Origin: AWTP1-13 sp963775835
GTDB lineage: Bacteria; Pseudomonadota; Alphaproteobacteria; Rhizobiales; Hyphomicrobiaceae
DNA: 64,000 nucleotides
Direction: 5' to 3'
Assembly: GCA_963775835.1 (NCBI GenBank)
Contig: CAVZKV010000007.1
Coordinates: forward strand, 1 to 64,000
A program made the position numbers and the translations under genes. Shown piece after piece: positions 1-10,060 of this stretch; position 1 is the first letter of the stretch, and every line of letters starts with the position of its first letter. The notes under the pieces were generated by a model. That model did not search any database and had not been told where the DNA came from. It saw only the letters and a program-made list of their open reading frames with translations.

Positions 1-716
1 GCGCGGAACTTCTCCGTCGCCACGAACACCAGATTGCTGACCTCCCCGCCCATGATCTGATAGCCGCTGGTCACGGTTTTCAGACCCGCCTTCATCTCCG
101 CCTCGTGAAAGGGCGAGGTGGCAAAGTGGGCCGAAATTTCGCTCATGGGGTTCAGCACGGCGGCAATGGCATCCGGATGCGCCAGCCCAACGGTCAAGTG
201 ATCGAGCCTGGTGTGCTGGCCGGGTCCCCATTCCTTTTCCGCCGCGATTTGCAGGAACAGGGCCTGCGTCGAAACCTTGACCGAAGGCACGGCGATGCGG
301 TCCTTGTCGGTGAAATCGCGGATCGACTTGATGTTGGGGTTGCGGGTGTTGAGGTAGATTTCCGTATTGGTGATGGCCGAGACGGCCTTGACGCCAACGC
401 CGGTCCTGGTGCGGTCCCACAACAGCGACAGGGAGGGCACGCCCTGGGCGGAGAAATGCAGGTTGCCCGAGAGGATCGCATCGACCATCACCGAGGGGCC
501 CGCAAGCTTGGCCCAGCTTACTTTCAGGTCGCCGATCCCGCGCGCCTGCGCCTGTTTTTCGATGAGTTGCATATTCTCCATGGCCATCAAGGGGATAAAG
601 ATGGCGCCGAACTGCTGCGCCACGGCGATTTCTTTCACCTCCTGGCTGGCCGCCGGACTGAACCTGCCGGCGAGCAGGATCACACCCACCGCCAACGCAA
701 AAACCACCTGTCGCAT
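1..716 (-). CDS. ABC-type solute-binding protein, NMT1/TauA-like (N-terminal part)
   Basis: N-terminal 238 residues of a periplasmic solute-binding protein; the rest lies beyond the left edge. The ATG at 716 follows a strong GGGGAGGA ribosome site. Residues 1-24 form a signal peptide with the hydrophobic core VVFALAVGVILLAG. The mature part has the alternating strand/helix pattern of the NMT1/TauA/SsuA group: an early FGAIFIPLMAMEN segment, then GPSVMVDAILSGNLHFSAQG, where a helix is followed by the typical gain-of-function-like dipole loop. Family members bring sulfonates, nitriles, pyrimidine precursors or aromatic acids to an ABC permease; the substrate here cannot be read from the sequence. 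A permease and ATPase would be expected to the left. It is separated from the hyu region by an IS graveyard. Confidence 0.8.
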   Translation of the reverse strand, partial: MRQVVFALAVGVILLAGRFSPAASQEVKEIAVAQQFGAIFIPLMAMENMQLIEKQAQARGIGDLKVSWAKLAGPSVMVDAILSGNLHFSAQGVPSLSLLWDRTRTGVGVKAVSAITNTEIYLNTRNPNIKSIRDFTDKDRIAVPSVKVSTQALFLQIAAEKEWGPGQHTRLDHLTVGLAHPDAIAAVLNPMSEISAHFATSPFHEAEMKAGLKTVTSGYQIMGGEVSNLVFVATEKFR

Positions 717-1087
717 TACACTCCTCCCCTGGGCCGCCCGTTCCCACTCTGCGCGTACCGGACCGGCGCGACGGCAAGATCATGCCGCCTATCAGCGTGT
801 TACCCTGCAGGCTCGGCACCGGGCTCGCCAGGCTGCAATCGGTCGCACGGGTGAGCCTGGGCACGGCGCGTTGGCTGACGATAAGGAGCAAGAAAAGCTT
901 ATCCGCTGCCGGTTTGTTTGGGCCACTATCGCCCGCAAGCCGGCAAAGTGTGCCAGGTGCGCCCGCCAGAAGTCGCGAGCCGCTCGCTTTTGTTGCTGCG
1001 CGGCGATGCGGGCATCAGCGATCCGTATTCGGCAACCGAAACGCAGCGATCTCATCGAGCCTGCCGTCAGTGGCTTGGACAAACGGA
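717..1087. other. Intergenic stretch, no gene seen
   Basis: The 371 bases between the binding-protein start and the left end of the IS1182-like element. The promoter of the binding-protein gene should lie here. Open frames exist on both strands, but none has a ribosome site or resembles a known family. Confidence 0.5.
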
Positions 1088-2720
1088 CTAGGAGCCCGTC
1101 TACTTTAAGCGGGTGATAGGGCCCGACAAGCGACAGTTGCGTGTAAAGTGAGGGTTGAGGCCTCAAGTGGCGGCCTCAGGCCGACGCCAAGCCCGCTTCC
1201 TCGGTCGTTTTCCTCGCTGCAGACAGACTCCTCCCCAGGGCCAGCTTGAGGAGATTGTGCGCGGTGCAGACGAGCGCCCATTCGGCTGCGCACCTTCTCG
1301 GCCCCGCGCATCAGGAACTGACGGAAGCCGCGCGCCTGCTTGATCTGCCCGAACACGGGCTCAGGCAGCTGTTTGCGCAACCGGTACGGGCTAGCATAGC
1401 CGCCAGACTTGAGTTTTTCGCGCATCACCTCGACACGCGTGAGAGCTGGGGCGTCTTGCGTGGAGTTCCTGCGCCGGCAGCGCTGGTCGTTGCTGCGGCC
1501 TCCTCTTCTACCCCTTCGCTGTCGCGTGCTTGGCACGACCGGTCGCAACATAGGCATCGATATTACGCTGCTCCATCGCCTCCAAGATTGGCCTCCGAGC
1601 AGTAGCCGAAGTCCGGCTGACGCCTGCTCGGGCTTCCTGCCGAGATTGGCCTCGATGGCATCCACCATCGGTATCAACTGGCCCTTGTCCACTGCACATT
1701 GCGTTACATCCTGGGCCACGATGATCTGCGCCTGCGCATCCACGGCGATCTGGCCATTGTAGGCCTGCACGAAGCCGTCCTTCCCCTTCATGATGCGGCT
1801 TTCGGGGTCGGTGAAGTTCTTTTGCGCTTTCGGGTCGGGCTCGGGCGAGGGCGGCGCGGCGGGCTTGCCGGGCTTCTTGCGGCCTTCGGCTTGGCGCTTC
1901 GCTTCGGTTTCGGCCCGGGCTTTGCTTTGCTTCCGCAGCAGCCTTGGCCTCCGCCTCGAGCTCAGCCTTGGCGGCGCGGATCTTTTCCGCCCGCTTCTGC
2001 TTGTCGGCAACCCAATCCGGCAACTCGTCGCCCCGCTTGTCGCGGCCGTAGAGCTTGTCCTCTTCGGCGTCGGCCGCCTCGGCGGCTGCGAGCCATTTCC
2101 TAACCTCGTCTTCGAGCTCTCTTGCTCGAGACTCCATGCGCCCATAGGACATCGCCTTGTGCTTGGACGCATTGGCCTTGATCTTCGAGCCGTCGATCGC
2201 CACGTGCCCGAGCATCACAAGGCCCGCCATATCGCACAGCTGCAGAACCTGTGCGAACAGCTCCCCAAATTCCATCAGGTGGCGCTTGCGGAAATCGGAG
2301 ATGGTGCGGAAATCCGGCGGATCGAGCGCCACAATGCTCATGAAATCAACGCGCTCGCGGCAGGCCTTGGCAATCCGCCGTGAGGAGTAGATCCCGCAGC
2401 AATAGCCATAAAGCAGCAGCGCCGTCATCATCACCGGATGGAACGGCGGCTGGCCCTTCTCGCTGGAGTAGCAGGCCATGATCTTGGCCAAGTCCAGCTC
2501 ATCCTTCACCACGTTCAGCACGAATGTCGCGAGATGCTTCTCGTCCACAAAGTCTCGCACAGCGGCCGGTAGGAGCAGCGGATCATCGATCTGCCAGGCG
2601 CGAAATGTCTTGCTCATGCGCCGCAAAGAATCCAACTCGGCCACCTCCGGCCAGTCAAAATCGCTATATTCAGCTACGCGCTACTTGCGTGTTGCACAGA
2701 TTTCTCGGACGCGCTCCTAG
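1088..2720 (-). mobile_element. IS1182-like insertion sequence, inactivated
   Basis: The transposase gene is bounded by short terminal inverted repeats. CTAGGAGCCCGTC at 1088-1100 pairs with the reverse complement of GACGCGCTCCTAG at 2708-2720, with one mismatch. The outer CTAG on both sides may be a 4-bp target duplication, which would make GAGC(C/G)CGTC the true tip. Element length is about 1.63 kb, normal for the family. The transposase inside carries several frameshifts, so the element cannot move on its own. Confidence 0.7.
1176..2617 (-). pseudogene. IS1182-family transposase, multiply frameshifted
   Basis: DDE transposase of the IS1182 group. The best start is the ATG at 2617 (MSKTFRAWQIDDPLLLP), the usual family N-terminus. 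The first frame runs through the conserved N-terminal block (HPVMMTALLLYGYCCGIYSS, then DFRTISDFRKRH) and the first catalytic aspartate in HVAIDGSKIKANASKHKAMS. Near 1920 the reading shifts into a frame encoding the FVQAYNGQIAVDAQAQIIVA block. It shifts back near 1610 (EAMEQRNIDAYVATGR) and again for KLKSGGYASPYRLRKQ...PVFGQIKQARGFRQFL, which holds the final catalytic region. The last residues (ALVCTAHNLLKLA) need a further shift and end at a TGA at 1176-1178. At least four frame changes are needed, so this is a relic unless the sequence is wrong. Confidence 0.85.
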
Positions 2721-2875
2721 CCGCATCTATGCACGACAGTGACGGATTTTGCACGCGCCGGAGCGCGCGCACCGAAGCGATCCGTCCTGTTGGATCGGTA
2801 TGAGGGTCTCGTCGTGCAACGCGTTGGTGGTTGATCTGCCATTGGGCGGCTTGGGAGGGCACAGTGCCCCGCCGG

Positions 2876-4244
2876 CTATGGCCCCGACGGCATCAAACCA
2901 AGGGCGATGTGTCGGAATAGCGCCTGCTCCGGGCAGCTCGTTGGCAGGTGAATGCGGATGCGCGAGATGTGCTCTATGACGCGCGCGCCAATTTTGAGGA
3001 GCCTGTCTCTGATCGTCGCAAACTCCGCCTTTGCGAGCGGGTTCGTGTCAGGGATGGCCGAGCGCACCGCGTGCATCAGCCAGAACGCAACCGTGTGCAG
3101 CACAAGGCGAACCTGATTGGCGGTGGCGCTGTGACAGGAGGTGCGGTCCGAGGCGAGCTGGGCTTTGTGCAGCTTGATCAGGTTCTCCATCTGCCCGCGC
3201 TCGCAATAGACGCGCTCGTATATGTGCTGGGCACTGCCCGCGAGCGATGTGACGACGTAGCGGATGTCGACCTCCTGGCGCAGGCCTTCCTCCTCGGGGT
3301 CCGGCTGCAATGAGACTTCGAGCCGGGCGACGACGCGGCGAGGCCGCGACCAACTGTTGGCCTGGTACTTGAAGCTCACGTGGCAGCGCAGCTTGTCCTG
3401 CTTTACCAACAGGTGGCGCAAACGCAGATGATCGGCGGTCTCGGCGACAAAGGCTTCGAGCACGCTATTGCCGGCAAGGCCGAAAATGTAGTCAACACCG
3501 TTGTTTTCAGCCCATTCCATCGCCTCGTCGCGGCCGTAGTGGCTGTCGCCGCGCCACACCAGTTTTGTCTTAGGCCAGTGCTTGCGGATACGCCGTGTGA
3601 CGTGCTTCATCACCGTCCTCACCTCGGTACCCTTGGGCGTCTTGGCGGGACGCAAGATGGCCACCACCGGTGTGCCGCTCGCGACGTGATAGATGTGCAT
3701 CGGCGAAAAGCCGCGCTCGTCGTGATGGGCATTCCAGAACGCCAGCTGCTGACCGCCATGGGCGGTGCAGAACGTGTCATCGATATCGAGGATCTCTCTT
3801 CTCCCTGGTCTCACGCTGGCGCAGAACTGGTCGACAAGAGCGGCGGTGAGCCGCGCCGCCTCCGTTTTCCTCGGCGCGTTCTCCAGACGAGAGATCGTCG
3901 ATTGTGAGGCGAGCGGATCGCCGCTTTCGGGACACCGCTCAACGGCAACCTTCATCACCGGATCGTGCCTGAGCCGGTTGAGATCGTTGCCATCCTTGTA
4001 ACCAGAGGCAATGGCAAAAGAGCGGGCCGTAACGAGCTCGAACCATCTCGTGCCGCACCCGAGACTGAGCGCGGTGGTCAGGCATCGCCTCTGCGATCCG
4101 TTGGCACACTCCGAGCTTGCGCTCGGCCTCACGCAGCAGAAGCAGGCCAGCATCTGAAGACTGGTTCCCGCCGTAGAAATCGACTGTGAGTTTCTTGCGT
4201 TCGACGGCTGGCAGATCGAAGGGAAGCAGCGTAGCGTCGGTCAT
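2876..4244 (-). pseudogene. IS1380-family transposase, frameshifted
   Basis: DDE transposase of the IS1380 family, about 455 codons if repaired. It starts at the ATG at 4244 (MTDATLLPFDLPAVERKKLT) and contains the family signatures FYGGNQSSDAGLLLLRE near the start, ILDIDDTFCTAHGGQQLAFW with the first catalytic aspartate, VWRGDSHYGRDEAMEWAE with the second, and RGQMENLIKLHKAQLASDRT with the glutamate. A single-base frameshift near 4025-4045 splits the start from the rest: the frame RVRHEMVRAR changes to the frame reading RSFAIASGYKDGNDLN. The second frame is then open to 2876. Terminal repeats were not identified with confidence. It lies head-to-tail with the IS1182-like relic. Confidence 0.85.
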
Positions 4245-4358
4245 GGCGGCTGTGGCACGGTGCGGATACGCGAAGCACTTCGTCTTGACACCAATTTGCT
4301 ACGTGAATCTCGACACTTGCGCTACAGCCGTCAGAGTTTTCTCACCCCAGATGCATAA

Positions 4359-4561
4359 TTGCGGCTAAAGGCTGCTGGGCGTTCCTCGCCGCACCGCCTG
4401 CGTCATGCGCATGGGTCGCATGCGATCGACGGCGGCGCTATGTTACCTGAGGTCCGAGCGACCTCGGCCACGACAACATCGCCACAACCAGTGGTTACTT
4501 GCAGGCTCGGCCGGCCACCTCGAACGGCTTGCACCTTGATCCAGGAGTATTCCTTCGATGA
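4359..4561 (+). pseudogene. C-terminal relic of a tyrosine recombinase/integrase
   Basis: About 67 codons matching the catalytic tail of XerD-like site-specific integrases. The first frame gives SPHRLRHAHGSHAIDGGAML with the HxxR box. After a one-base loss near 4467 the next frame gives GHDNIATTSGYLQARPAT, which holds the second histidine region and the nucleophilic tyrosine (SGYL), and ends NGLHLDPGVFLR-stop at 4559-4561. No N-terminal domain is present upstream; the IS1380 relic begins there. It is a dead remnant of an integrated element, and it sits just before the Nudix gene. Confidence 0.75.
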
Positions 4562-4639
4562 GGATCAGGATCGACCGATGATTGGCTCCGAACAGTCCTT
4601 CAGCGTGCACGATGAGGGCTCGGATATAAGGCCGTTGCA

Positions 4640-5083
4640 ATGACCACACCGCAGCACCGGGAAGTAGCTGCCGCACTCATCATTGATAAACGTGGGCGAT
4701 TTCTCCTTCAGCAGCGAGACAACGTCCCCGGCATCCTTTTCCCCGGTAAGATCGGCCTGTTTGGCGGTCATCGCGAAGGCGATGAGACTTTTCTTGAGTG
4801 CGTAGTCAGGGAGATACACGAAGAGATCAGCTTCTTCATAGCGCCGGAGCGCTTTGAACACCTCGCAAGCTACCGTGGGACCGACCCCTATATTGCCGGC
4901 GGCACCCTCTGGCGCGAGCTCTACGTCACAAGGGATGTGCCGGTAGAGCCCTTAAGAGTAACGGAGGGTAGCCTCCTCATTGTCGAGATAGAAGATGTGC
5001 CAGCCCTTGTGCCGCGCCTCGCGCCATCTGCGCACGATGCTATCCGCGAGTTTCTGACACGCACTGGCAGAGCTCAAAACTAA
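4640..5083 (+). CDS. Nudix hydrolase
   Basis: Protein of 147 residues with a Nudix fold. The Nudix box occupies about residues 43-65 and fits Gx5Ex7REUxEExGU almost exactly: G-HREGD-E-TFLECVV-REIHEE, followed by ISF, where serine replaces the last glycine. The glutamates that bind the metal are present (REIHEE). Such enzymes cleave nucleoside diphosphates linked to another group, often damaged nucleotides or nucleotide sugars; the specificity cannot be told. It lies between an integrase relic and an anonymous stretch, so it may be cargo of a former mobile element. The start ATG at 4640 is the first in frame, and no strong ribosome site is visible. Confidence 0.85.
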   Translation: MTTPQHREVAAALIIDKRGRFLLQQRDNVPGILFPGKIGLFGGHREGDETFLECVVREIHEEISFFIAPERFEHLASYRGTDPYIAGGTLWRELYVTRDVPVEPLRVTEGSLLIVEIEDVPALVPRLAPSAHDAIREFLTRTGRAQN

Positions 5084-5438
5084 GGGCAAGCTTGTCGCCA
5101 ACTGCCCTCCCACCGCTGCGGATTATCGGTCATGCTCTGCCTCCGGACCAACCTTGCGACCTTCTCCTTGACACGACCGTCGCTGGGTTCGAAGTCCGCG
5201 CTGAACAACGGCACTGCGGCGGCTTTGCGCTCTCACTTTTGCGCAGCGTCTTGCCGCTTGCGCTTTGGCGCTGGCGTACCTTTAGTTGGCGGCGCGGGCG
5301 CCCAGTAGTCCTTTTCGCACCTGCCTGGTCATCGCAGCATGGGAATTGATCAACGCTATAAGCCGCTCCATGCGCCTCTGTTGAGCAATGGGAGTGACGC
5401 ACGTATGGTACAAAACGTTCGCCCGAAGTGCAGTTCGG
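5084..5438. other. Intergenic stretch, no recognisable gene
   Basis: The 355 bases between the Nudix gene and the 3' end of the Sel1-repeat gene. Short open frames exist on both strands (for example 5130-5402 on the minus strand), but they have no family resemblance and no ribosome site. Confidence 0.45.
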
Positions 5439-8400
5439 TCACGGTTTCGATCCCTTGTCAGTTTCGGATTGGTCTCCAGCCTTCATGCGAGCGAGGGCAT
5501 TCCGGGCAGCTTCGTCACCTTTATCGGCTGCGAGCCCGTACCATTTCATAGCTTCTGCGCGATCGGCCGGCACGCCGCGCCCCTGCTCGTAGAATGCGCC
5601 AAGCTGACGCTGCGCTGGTGCGTAGCCCTGATCGGCCGCTTTGCGCATCCAAGCCAATCCATCGGCTTCGTTACGCTGCGTTTCCAGGCCATCCATCAGC
5701 GCGCTGGCCAATAGAAACTGGGACCGCGCAACGCCATGCGCCGCCGCCTTCCGAAACCACGCCAGAGCTGCTGTCGCATCACGCCCCACGCCTCGTCCCG
5801 TTGCAAACAGGTTGGCCAACCCATCTTCCGCCTTGGGATCGCCTGCTTCGGCGGCCTTTTGCATCCACCGGAATGCCTCAGCATCATTGCGCTCGACGCC
5901 CCTGCCGGCGGCATACATCGCCGCGAGGTTCGTCTGCGACGGCACATGCCCCTGTTCAGCGGCCTTGCGAAACCACTTGCCCGCCGCGGCCTCGTCGCGC
6001 GGGACACCACGTCCCGTAGCGTAAAGAACACCCACTCCGTATGTCGCTTTCACATCACCGGCCTCCGCGGCCTTCTGCATCCAGCGAAACGCCTCCGCGT
6101 CGTTGCGCTCGACGCCGTTGCCGGCTGCGTACATGGCCGCGAGTGCCGTCTGCGCGGGTAGGAAGCCCTGATCGCCGGCCTTGCGCAGCCAGGCGACCCC
6201 ATCTGCTTTATTGGGCTCGGTGCCGGCCAACCCACGCATCAGGGTATTCCCCAGGTTGAATTGCGCCTGCGCGCTCCCGTGCTCGGCCGCCTTGCGATAC
6301 CAACTGAGCGCGACCGCCTCATTGCGCGCCACACCACGTCCGGTGGCATACAGGTTGCCGAGGCCATCCTCCGCTCGCCAATCCCCGTTCTCCGCGGCCC
6401 GCTGCATCCAGCGAAATCCTTCCTCATCATTCCGGTCGACCCCTCGGCCACTGATGTACATCAGGGCAAGATTGGTCTGTGCCGGTGGGAAGCCGGCCTC
6501 CGCCGCCTTGCGATACCAGACCGCGGCCTCGCGTTCGTTGCGCTCGATACCGCGGCCCGTCGCGAGCATTGCCCCAAAGTTGTTCTGAGCCATGGCAAAA
6601 TTGCGTTCCGCCGCTATACGATACCATTTGACGGCTTCGGCATCGTCTTTTGTGACGCCACGCCCATGCTCATACAGCACCCCGAGCTCATTTTGAGCGG
6701 CGGGATTACCGGCGGCCGCATGCTCGCGCAAAACGTCAAGTGTCGTCGTGCTCGCTGCGGGTTGGTTCGGGCTGTTCCCGAGCGCCATGCTCTTGGCGTA
6801 AAGAGCCGCGAGCTTCATGCGGACACGTTCCAACGCCCGGTCCGCCTCGGATTTGTAGGAGGCGACAACTTGGGCATCCTGCCGAGAAACGGTACCGCGT
6901 TTGGAATAACGAATTTGCGGATTGATGGCGATTGCGGCAGCAAGCTCTGACGCCTTCTGATACCAGCGCGTCGCCACCACGAAATCCGGTGGTACACCCG
7001 CGCCGGTCTCGTAGATCGATCCCATTGCGTAGATGCCCTCGACCAGATCCTGATCCGCCGCCTTGCGGAACCAATCCATCGCAGTAATGGGATTTTTCTC
7101 AACGCCTCGGCCATCTCGATAAAGCTCGCCCAAGTGATACTGGGCACGTGCGAAGCCTTTCTCTGCCGCCTTTAAGTACCACTTCACGGCTTCTGCATCG
7201 TCGCGCTCAACGCCCCATCCCATCTCGTACATTCGACCCAAATTGTTTTGCGAGGCAATGTCACCCTGGTCGGCGGCTTTGCGGTACCAATCAACCGCCT
7301 CACTCTGGTTCTTTGCGACACCGACACCACTCGCCAGCATCAACCCAAGGCTGAACTGGGCGGAGGGATGGCCAGCCTCGGCAGCGCGTCGATACCATCG
7401 TGCGGCTTCGGCGTCGTCGCTGCCGACACCCCGTCCATTCTCGTAGGCGTTGCCCAGCGCAAAGAAGGCATCGATTTGCCCGTGTTCGGCAGCGCGGCGA
7501 TACCATTCGACAGCCCTAGCGGGATCAGGCGTGATTCCAAGACCGATCATGTAGCTGTTGCCGGTTGCCAGCTCGGCAAGCGGCAGGCCTTGTTCTGCTG
7601 AACGCTTGATCCAGCCGAAGGCTTGCTCAAGGTCCCGCTCAACGCCTCGTCCCAGTTGGTACATGAGGCCGAGATTGAGTTGGGCCATGGAGTGCCCTTC
7701 TTTGGCGCCGCGTCTATACCATCGCACCGCCTCCGCATCGTCGCGAGTGACCCCTTGGCCGCTCTCGTAAGCGTTGCCCAAAGCCAGGAAGGCATCAGCC
7801 TGGCCTTGCTCGGCGGCATCGCGAAACAACGCGACGGCCCTCACCGGATCCTGCGTTGTTCCCGAGCCGGTCATGTACCTGTTACCGAGAGCGACCTTGG
7901 CAAATGACAAACCTTGTTCTGCGGCGCGCGCTATCCAGGCAAAAGCTTCGTTAGGATCCCGGCCAACGCCGCGTCCGAGTTCGTACATGGCGCCGAGATT
8001 TAGCTGGGCAATCGCCAAGCCGTTTTCTGCCGCCGCACGGAACATCGCAACCGCCGCCCCATCGTCGCTCTCGATGCCACTGCCCGCACTCAACAGCACT
8101 CCTACATTGTTCTTGCCCTCCGGGGAGCCAACGCTAGCTGCGCGTCTGAACCAATCCAGCGCATAGTGGAGCGCATTATCGTCCTCTGCCCCCGCAACAA
8201 AGAGCGTCCCCAAGAAAATCATCGCCTCTGGATAACCGCGATCCGCCGCTTGGCGCAGCCATTTCAAGCCTCGCGCCCCATCCGCCTCCGTGCCACGTCC
8301 TGCGATGTAGGAGATGCCGAGATTGAAGGCCGCCGTTGCAACCCCGGCGTCTGCGGCGCGCCGGAACCACGCCACCGCTTCGGCGTCGCTCCTGGGGCCA

Positions 8401-8987
8401 CCCGTCCCTGACCAGAGCAAAACCCCAAGGTTGTTCTGGGCTACTGCAAGACCTGCTTTCGCTGCGAGACCGAGAACACGGCGTGCTTCGACAGCCTCAC
8501 CCTGAACGCCTCGGTTTTGTGCCAACAACAATCCTAAATTGGCGAGCGCTGTCATTGATCCTGCCTCGCCACCCGATCGGAAGTGATTTACGGCAGCAAG
8601 ATCATCGCGGGCGATCCCTCGTCCCGCGGCCAAAGCCACACCAAACTCGTTGCGCGCATTGGCGTCGCCCTGCTCAGCCTTATGGCGAAGCTTTGCGATG
8701 TTTGCTGCCTCGACCGTCCCTTTGTTCGGACGATTAGCCGGAAGCAGCTCGATTGCCAGACGTGGTTCGGAGCGTAACAACGCAAGCGTTTGGAATGGTG
8801 CTTGCAGAGGAGCAGACTGCAGCAGTTGGCTGATGGCTCGGGCCAGGGGCGGACCCGAAAGGTCCTCTTTTGCCTCGCGCGGCGGGGCCTTGGCTTGGGC
8901 AAAATCGTCCAGTGCAGCGGCACAAAGACCTAGGACGATTGCAACAAAGCAAAAAACGGTACGTCTTAAAAAAAAAGAGCGGTGCAA
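5439..8987 (-). CDS. Large secreted Sel1-repeat (SLR) protein
   Basis: Protein of 1182 residues made almost wholly of Sel1-like repeats, the 36-residue TPR-like helix pairs with the pattern AxxxLGxxYxxGxGVxxDxxEAxxWYRKAAExG. I count about 27 or 28 units in two blocks (residues roughly 85-660 and 735-1170), separated by a linker with no repeats. An N-terminal signal peptide (FFLRRTVFCFVAIVLGLCAAAL) suggests export. The TTG start at 8987 follows a GGAG site 8 bases upstream. Codons 4-7 include a run of nine T on the coding strand, a possible slippage site. Sel1 proteins are scaffolds or partners in envelope signalling, secretion and host contact; no enzymatic domain is present. It appears to be a single-gene unit, and several groups of units are near copies of each other. 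Confidence 0.9.
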   Translation of the reverse strand: MHRSFFLRRTVFCFVAIVLGLCAAALDDFAQAKAPPREAKEDLSGPPLARAISQLLQSAPLQAPFQTLALLRSEPRLAIELLPANRPNKGTVEAANIAKLRHKAEQGDANARNEFGVALAAGRGIARDDLAAVNHFRSGGEAGSMTALANLGLLLAQNRGVQGEAVEARRVLGLAAKAGLAVAQNNLGVLLWSGTGGPRSDAEAVAWFRRAADAGVATAAFNLGISYIAGRGTEADGARGLKWLRQAADRGYPEAMIFLGTLFVAGAEDDNALHYALDWFRRAASVGSPEGKNNVGVLLSAGSGIESDDGAAVAMFRAAAENGLAIAQLNLGAMYELGRGVGRDPNEAFAWIARAAEQGLSFAKVALGNRYMTGSGTTQDPVRAVALFRDAAEQGQADAFLALGNAYESGQGVTRDDAEAVRWYRRGAKEGHSMAQLNLGLMYQLGRGVERDLEQAFGWIKRSAEQGLPLAELATGNSYMIGLGITPDPARAVEWYRRAAEHGQIDAFFALGNAYENGRGVGSDDAEAARWYRRAAEAGHPSAQFSLGLMLASGVGVAKNQSEAVDWYRKAADQGDIASQNNLGRMYEMGWGVERDDAEAVKWYLKAAEKGFARAQYHLGELYRDGRGVEKNPITAMDWFRKAADQDLVEGIYAMGSIYETGAGVPPDFVVATRWYQKASELAAAIAINPQIRYSKRGTVSRQDAQVVASYKSEADRALERVRMKLAALYAKSMALGNSPNQPAASTTTLDVLREHAAAGNPAAQNELGVLYEHGRGVTKDDAEAVKWYRIAAERNFAMAQNNFGAMLATGRGIERNEREAAVWYRKAAEAGFPPAQTNLALMYISGRGVDRNDEEGFRWMQRAAENGDWRAEDGLGNLYATGRGVARNEAVALSWYRKAAEHGSAQAQFNLGNTLMRGLAGTEPNKADGVAWLRKAGDQGFLPAQTALAAMYAAGNGVERNDAEAFRWMQKAAEAGDVKATYGVGVLYATGRGVPRDEAAAGKWFRKAAEQGHVPSQTNLAAMYAAGRGVERNDAEAFRWMQKAAEAGDPKAEDGLANLFATGRGVGRDATAALAWFRKAAAHGVARSQFLLASALMDGLETQRNEADGLAWMRKAADQGYAPAQRQLGAFYEQGRGVPADRAEAMKWYGLAADKGDEAARNALARMKAGDQSETDKGSKP

Positions 8988-9439
8988 GACACAAACTCCA
9001 GTACAAAAAGAAATGCCATACTTTTACATCGTAGCCGTAATGGTGTCATCCGCACCTGAGCCGACGTCGCGACCAAAGGTTAAATTGGACGTGACCTGTG
9101 GCACTGTCGCTTTACGCTCGCTGTAGAAGGTTACTGCCCAAACTTCAATCCGAGACCCGGGCCGGCGCTCGAGCCGCTTATCGGAGCTGGTCAGCTTTTG
9201 TGCTTATCGCCGCTCGCAAGCACCCCGCATGAGGGGCGTGAAGTATCCCGCCAAGTTCTCTTAGGCATAAAACAAGGAAGCGCTCAGGGGCGCTTTCCGC
9301 AAACGACGCAAGCGTGAGACGTAAGCGGCCCAGCGCTCACCCTATCATGGCTGCCGTTTATGTATGGCCGCAAAGGCTTAACTCAGTCCTCCACGATGCC
9401 TGCGCGGCTTGGACCGGCATCCCGTTATTCCTATTTTCG
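8988..9439. other. Intergenic stretch with a terminator for the downstream minus-strand gene
   Basis: The 452 bases between the Sel1 gene start and the end of the CMD-like gene. It should hold the Sel1 promoter. Apart from the hairpin at 9266-9298, nothing recognisable was found. Confidence 0.5.
9266..9298 (-). terminator. Rho-independent terminator after the CMD-like gene
   Basis: On the minus strand GGAAAGCGC and GCGCTTCC pair around CCCTGA with one bulge. They are followed by TTGTTTTATG, a T-rich tract, about 140 bases after the stop of the 9440-10060 gene. Confidence 0.55.
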
Positions 9440-10060
9440 CTATTTCGGAAACGGCTCCAGCTCCGCTTTGGCGCCGGCCGGTAGCGCCGTACGCGCCACG
9501 TTCAACATCATGGCGTTGAACGTGTAGTAAGCATTCGCGGCAGTCAGGTCGATGATGCCCTGCTCGCCAAACTTCTCTAAAGCCCGCGTATAGGTCGCAT
9601 CGCTCACGCTCTTGTTGGCGTGCAGTTCCATGGAGAAGTCGTAGACGATCTCCTCGTCCGCGCCCATGCCGATGGGCCGGCGGCCATCGGCAATCGCTTG
9701 CGCGATCTCAGGCCTAATGCCCGCCTTCTCCGCGAGCGGCCGGTGCGCCTGCCATTCGTAGTTCTGCGACCATTGGCGCGCCGTGATGATGATGGCAAGC
9801 TCGTTCAGTCGTGCGGGTATCGTCGATTTGAAGCGCACATAGTCGCCCATCGCCTTTGCCCGCAACATGACCTCGGGGCTGCGCAGCATTGCTGCGAACG
9901 GTCCGCGAACCGCATAACCGCGCCCCTCTGCGAATTCGGAAGCCGCTGTCTTCTGGGCGTCGGTCATCTGGTCCGCCGGGATCTCGGGCATGCGGTCTTG
10001 AGCCATAACAGACATTCCTCCCAACGATAGCACTGCCACAAGGGCGACTTGTTTGATCAT
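9440..10060 (-). CDS. Secreted carboxymuconolactone decarboxylase-like (AhpD-fold) protein
   Basis: Protein of 206 residues with a signal peptide (MIKQVALVAVLSLGGMSVMAQ). The mature part matches the carboxymuconolactone decarboxylase family: RGPFAAMLRSPEVMLRAKAM near residue 52, then LNELAIIITARQWSQNYEWQ and AHRPLAEKAGI, the helical core of the AhpD fold. The redox CxxC of AhpD is absent, so a peroxidase role is unlikely; a decarboxylase or ring-cleavage role, or simple binding, is more likely. It is followed by a terminator and stands alone, but shares direction with hyuBA upstream, which may indicate a common catabolic theme. Confidence 0.85.
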   Translation of the reverse strand: MIKQVALVAVLSLGGMSVMAQDRMPEIPADQMTDAQKTAASEFAEGRGYAVRGPFAAMLRSPEVMLRAKAMGDYVRFKSTIPARLNELAIIITARQWSQNYEWQAHRPLAEKAGIRPEIAQAIADGRRPIGMGADEEIVYDFSMELHANKSVSDATYTRALEKFGEQGIIDLTAANAYYTFNAMMLNVARTALPAGAKAELEPFPK

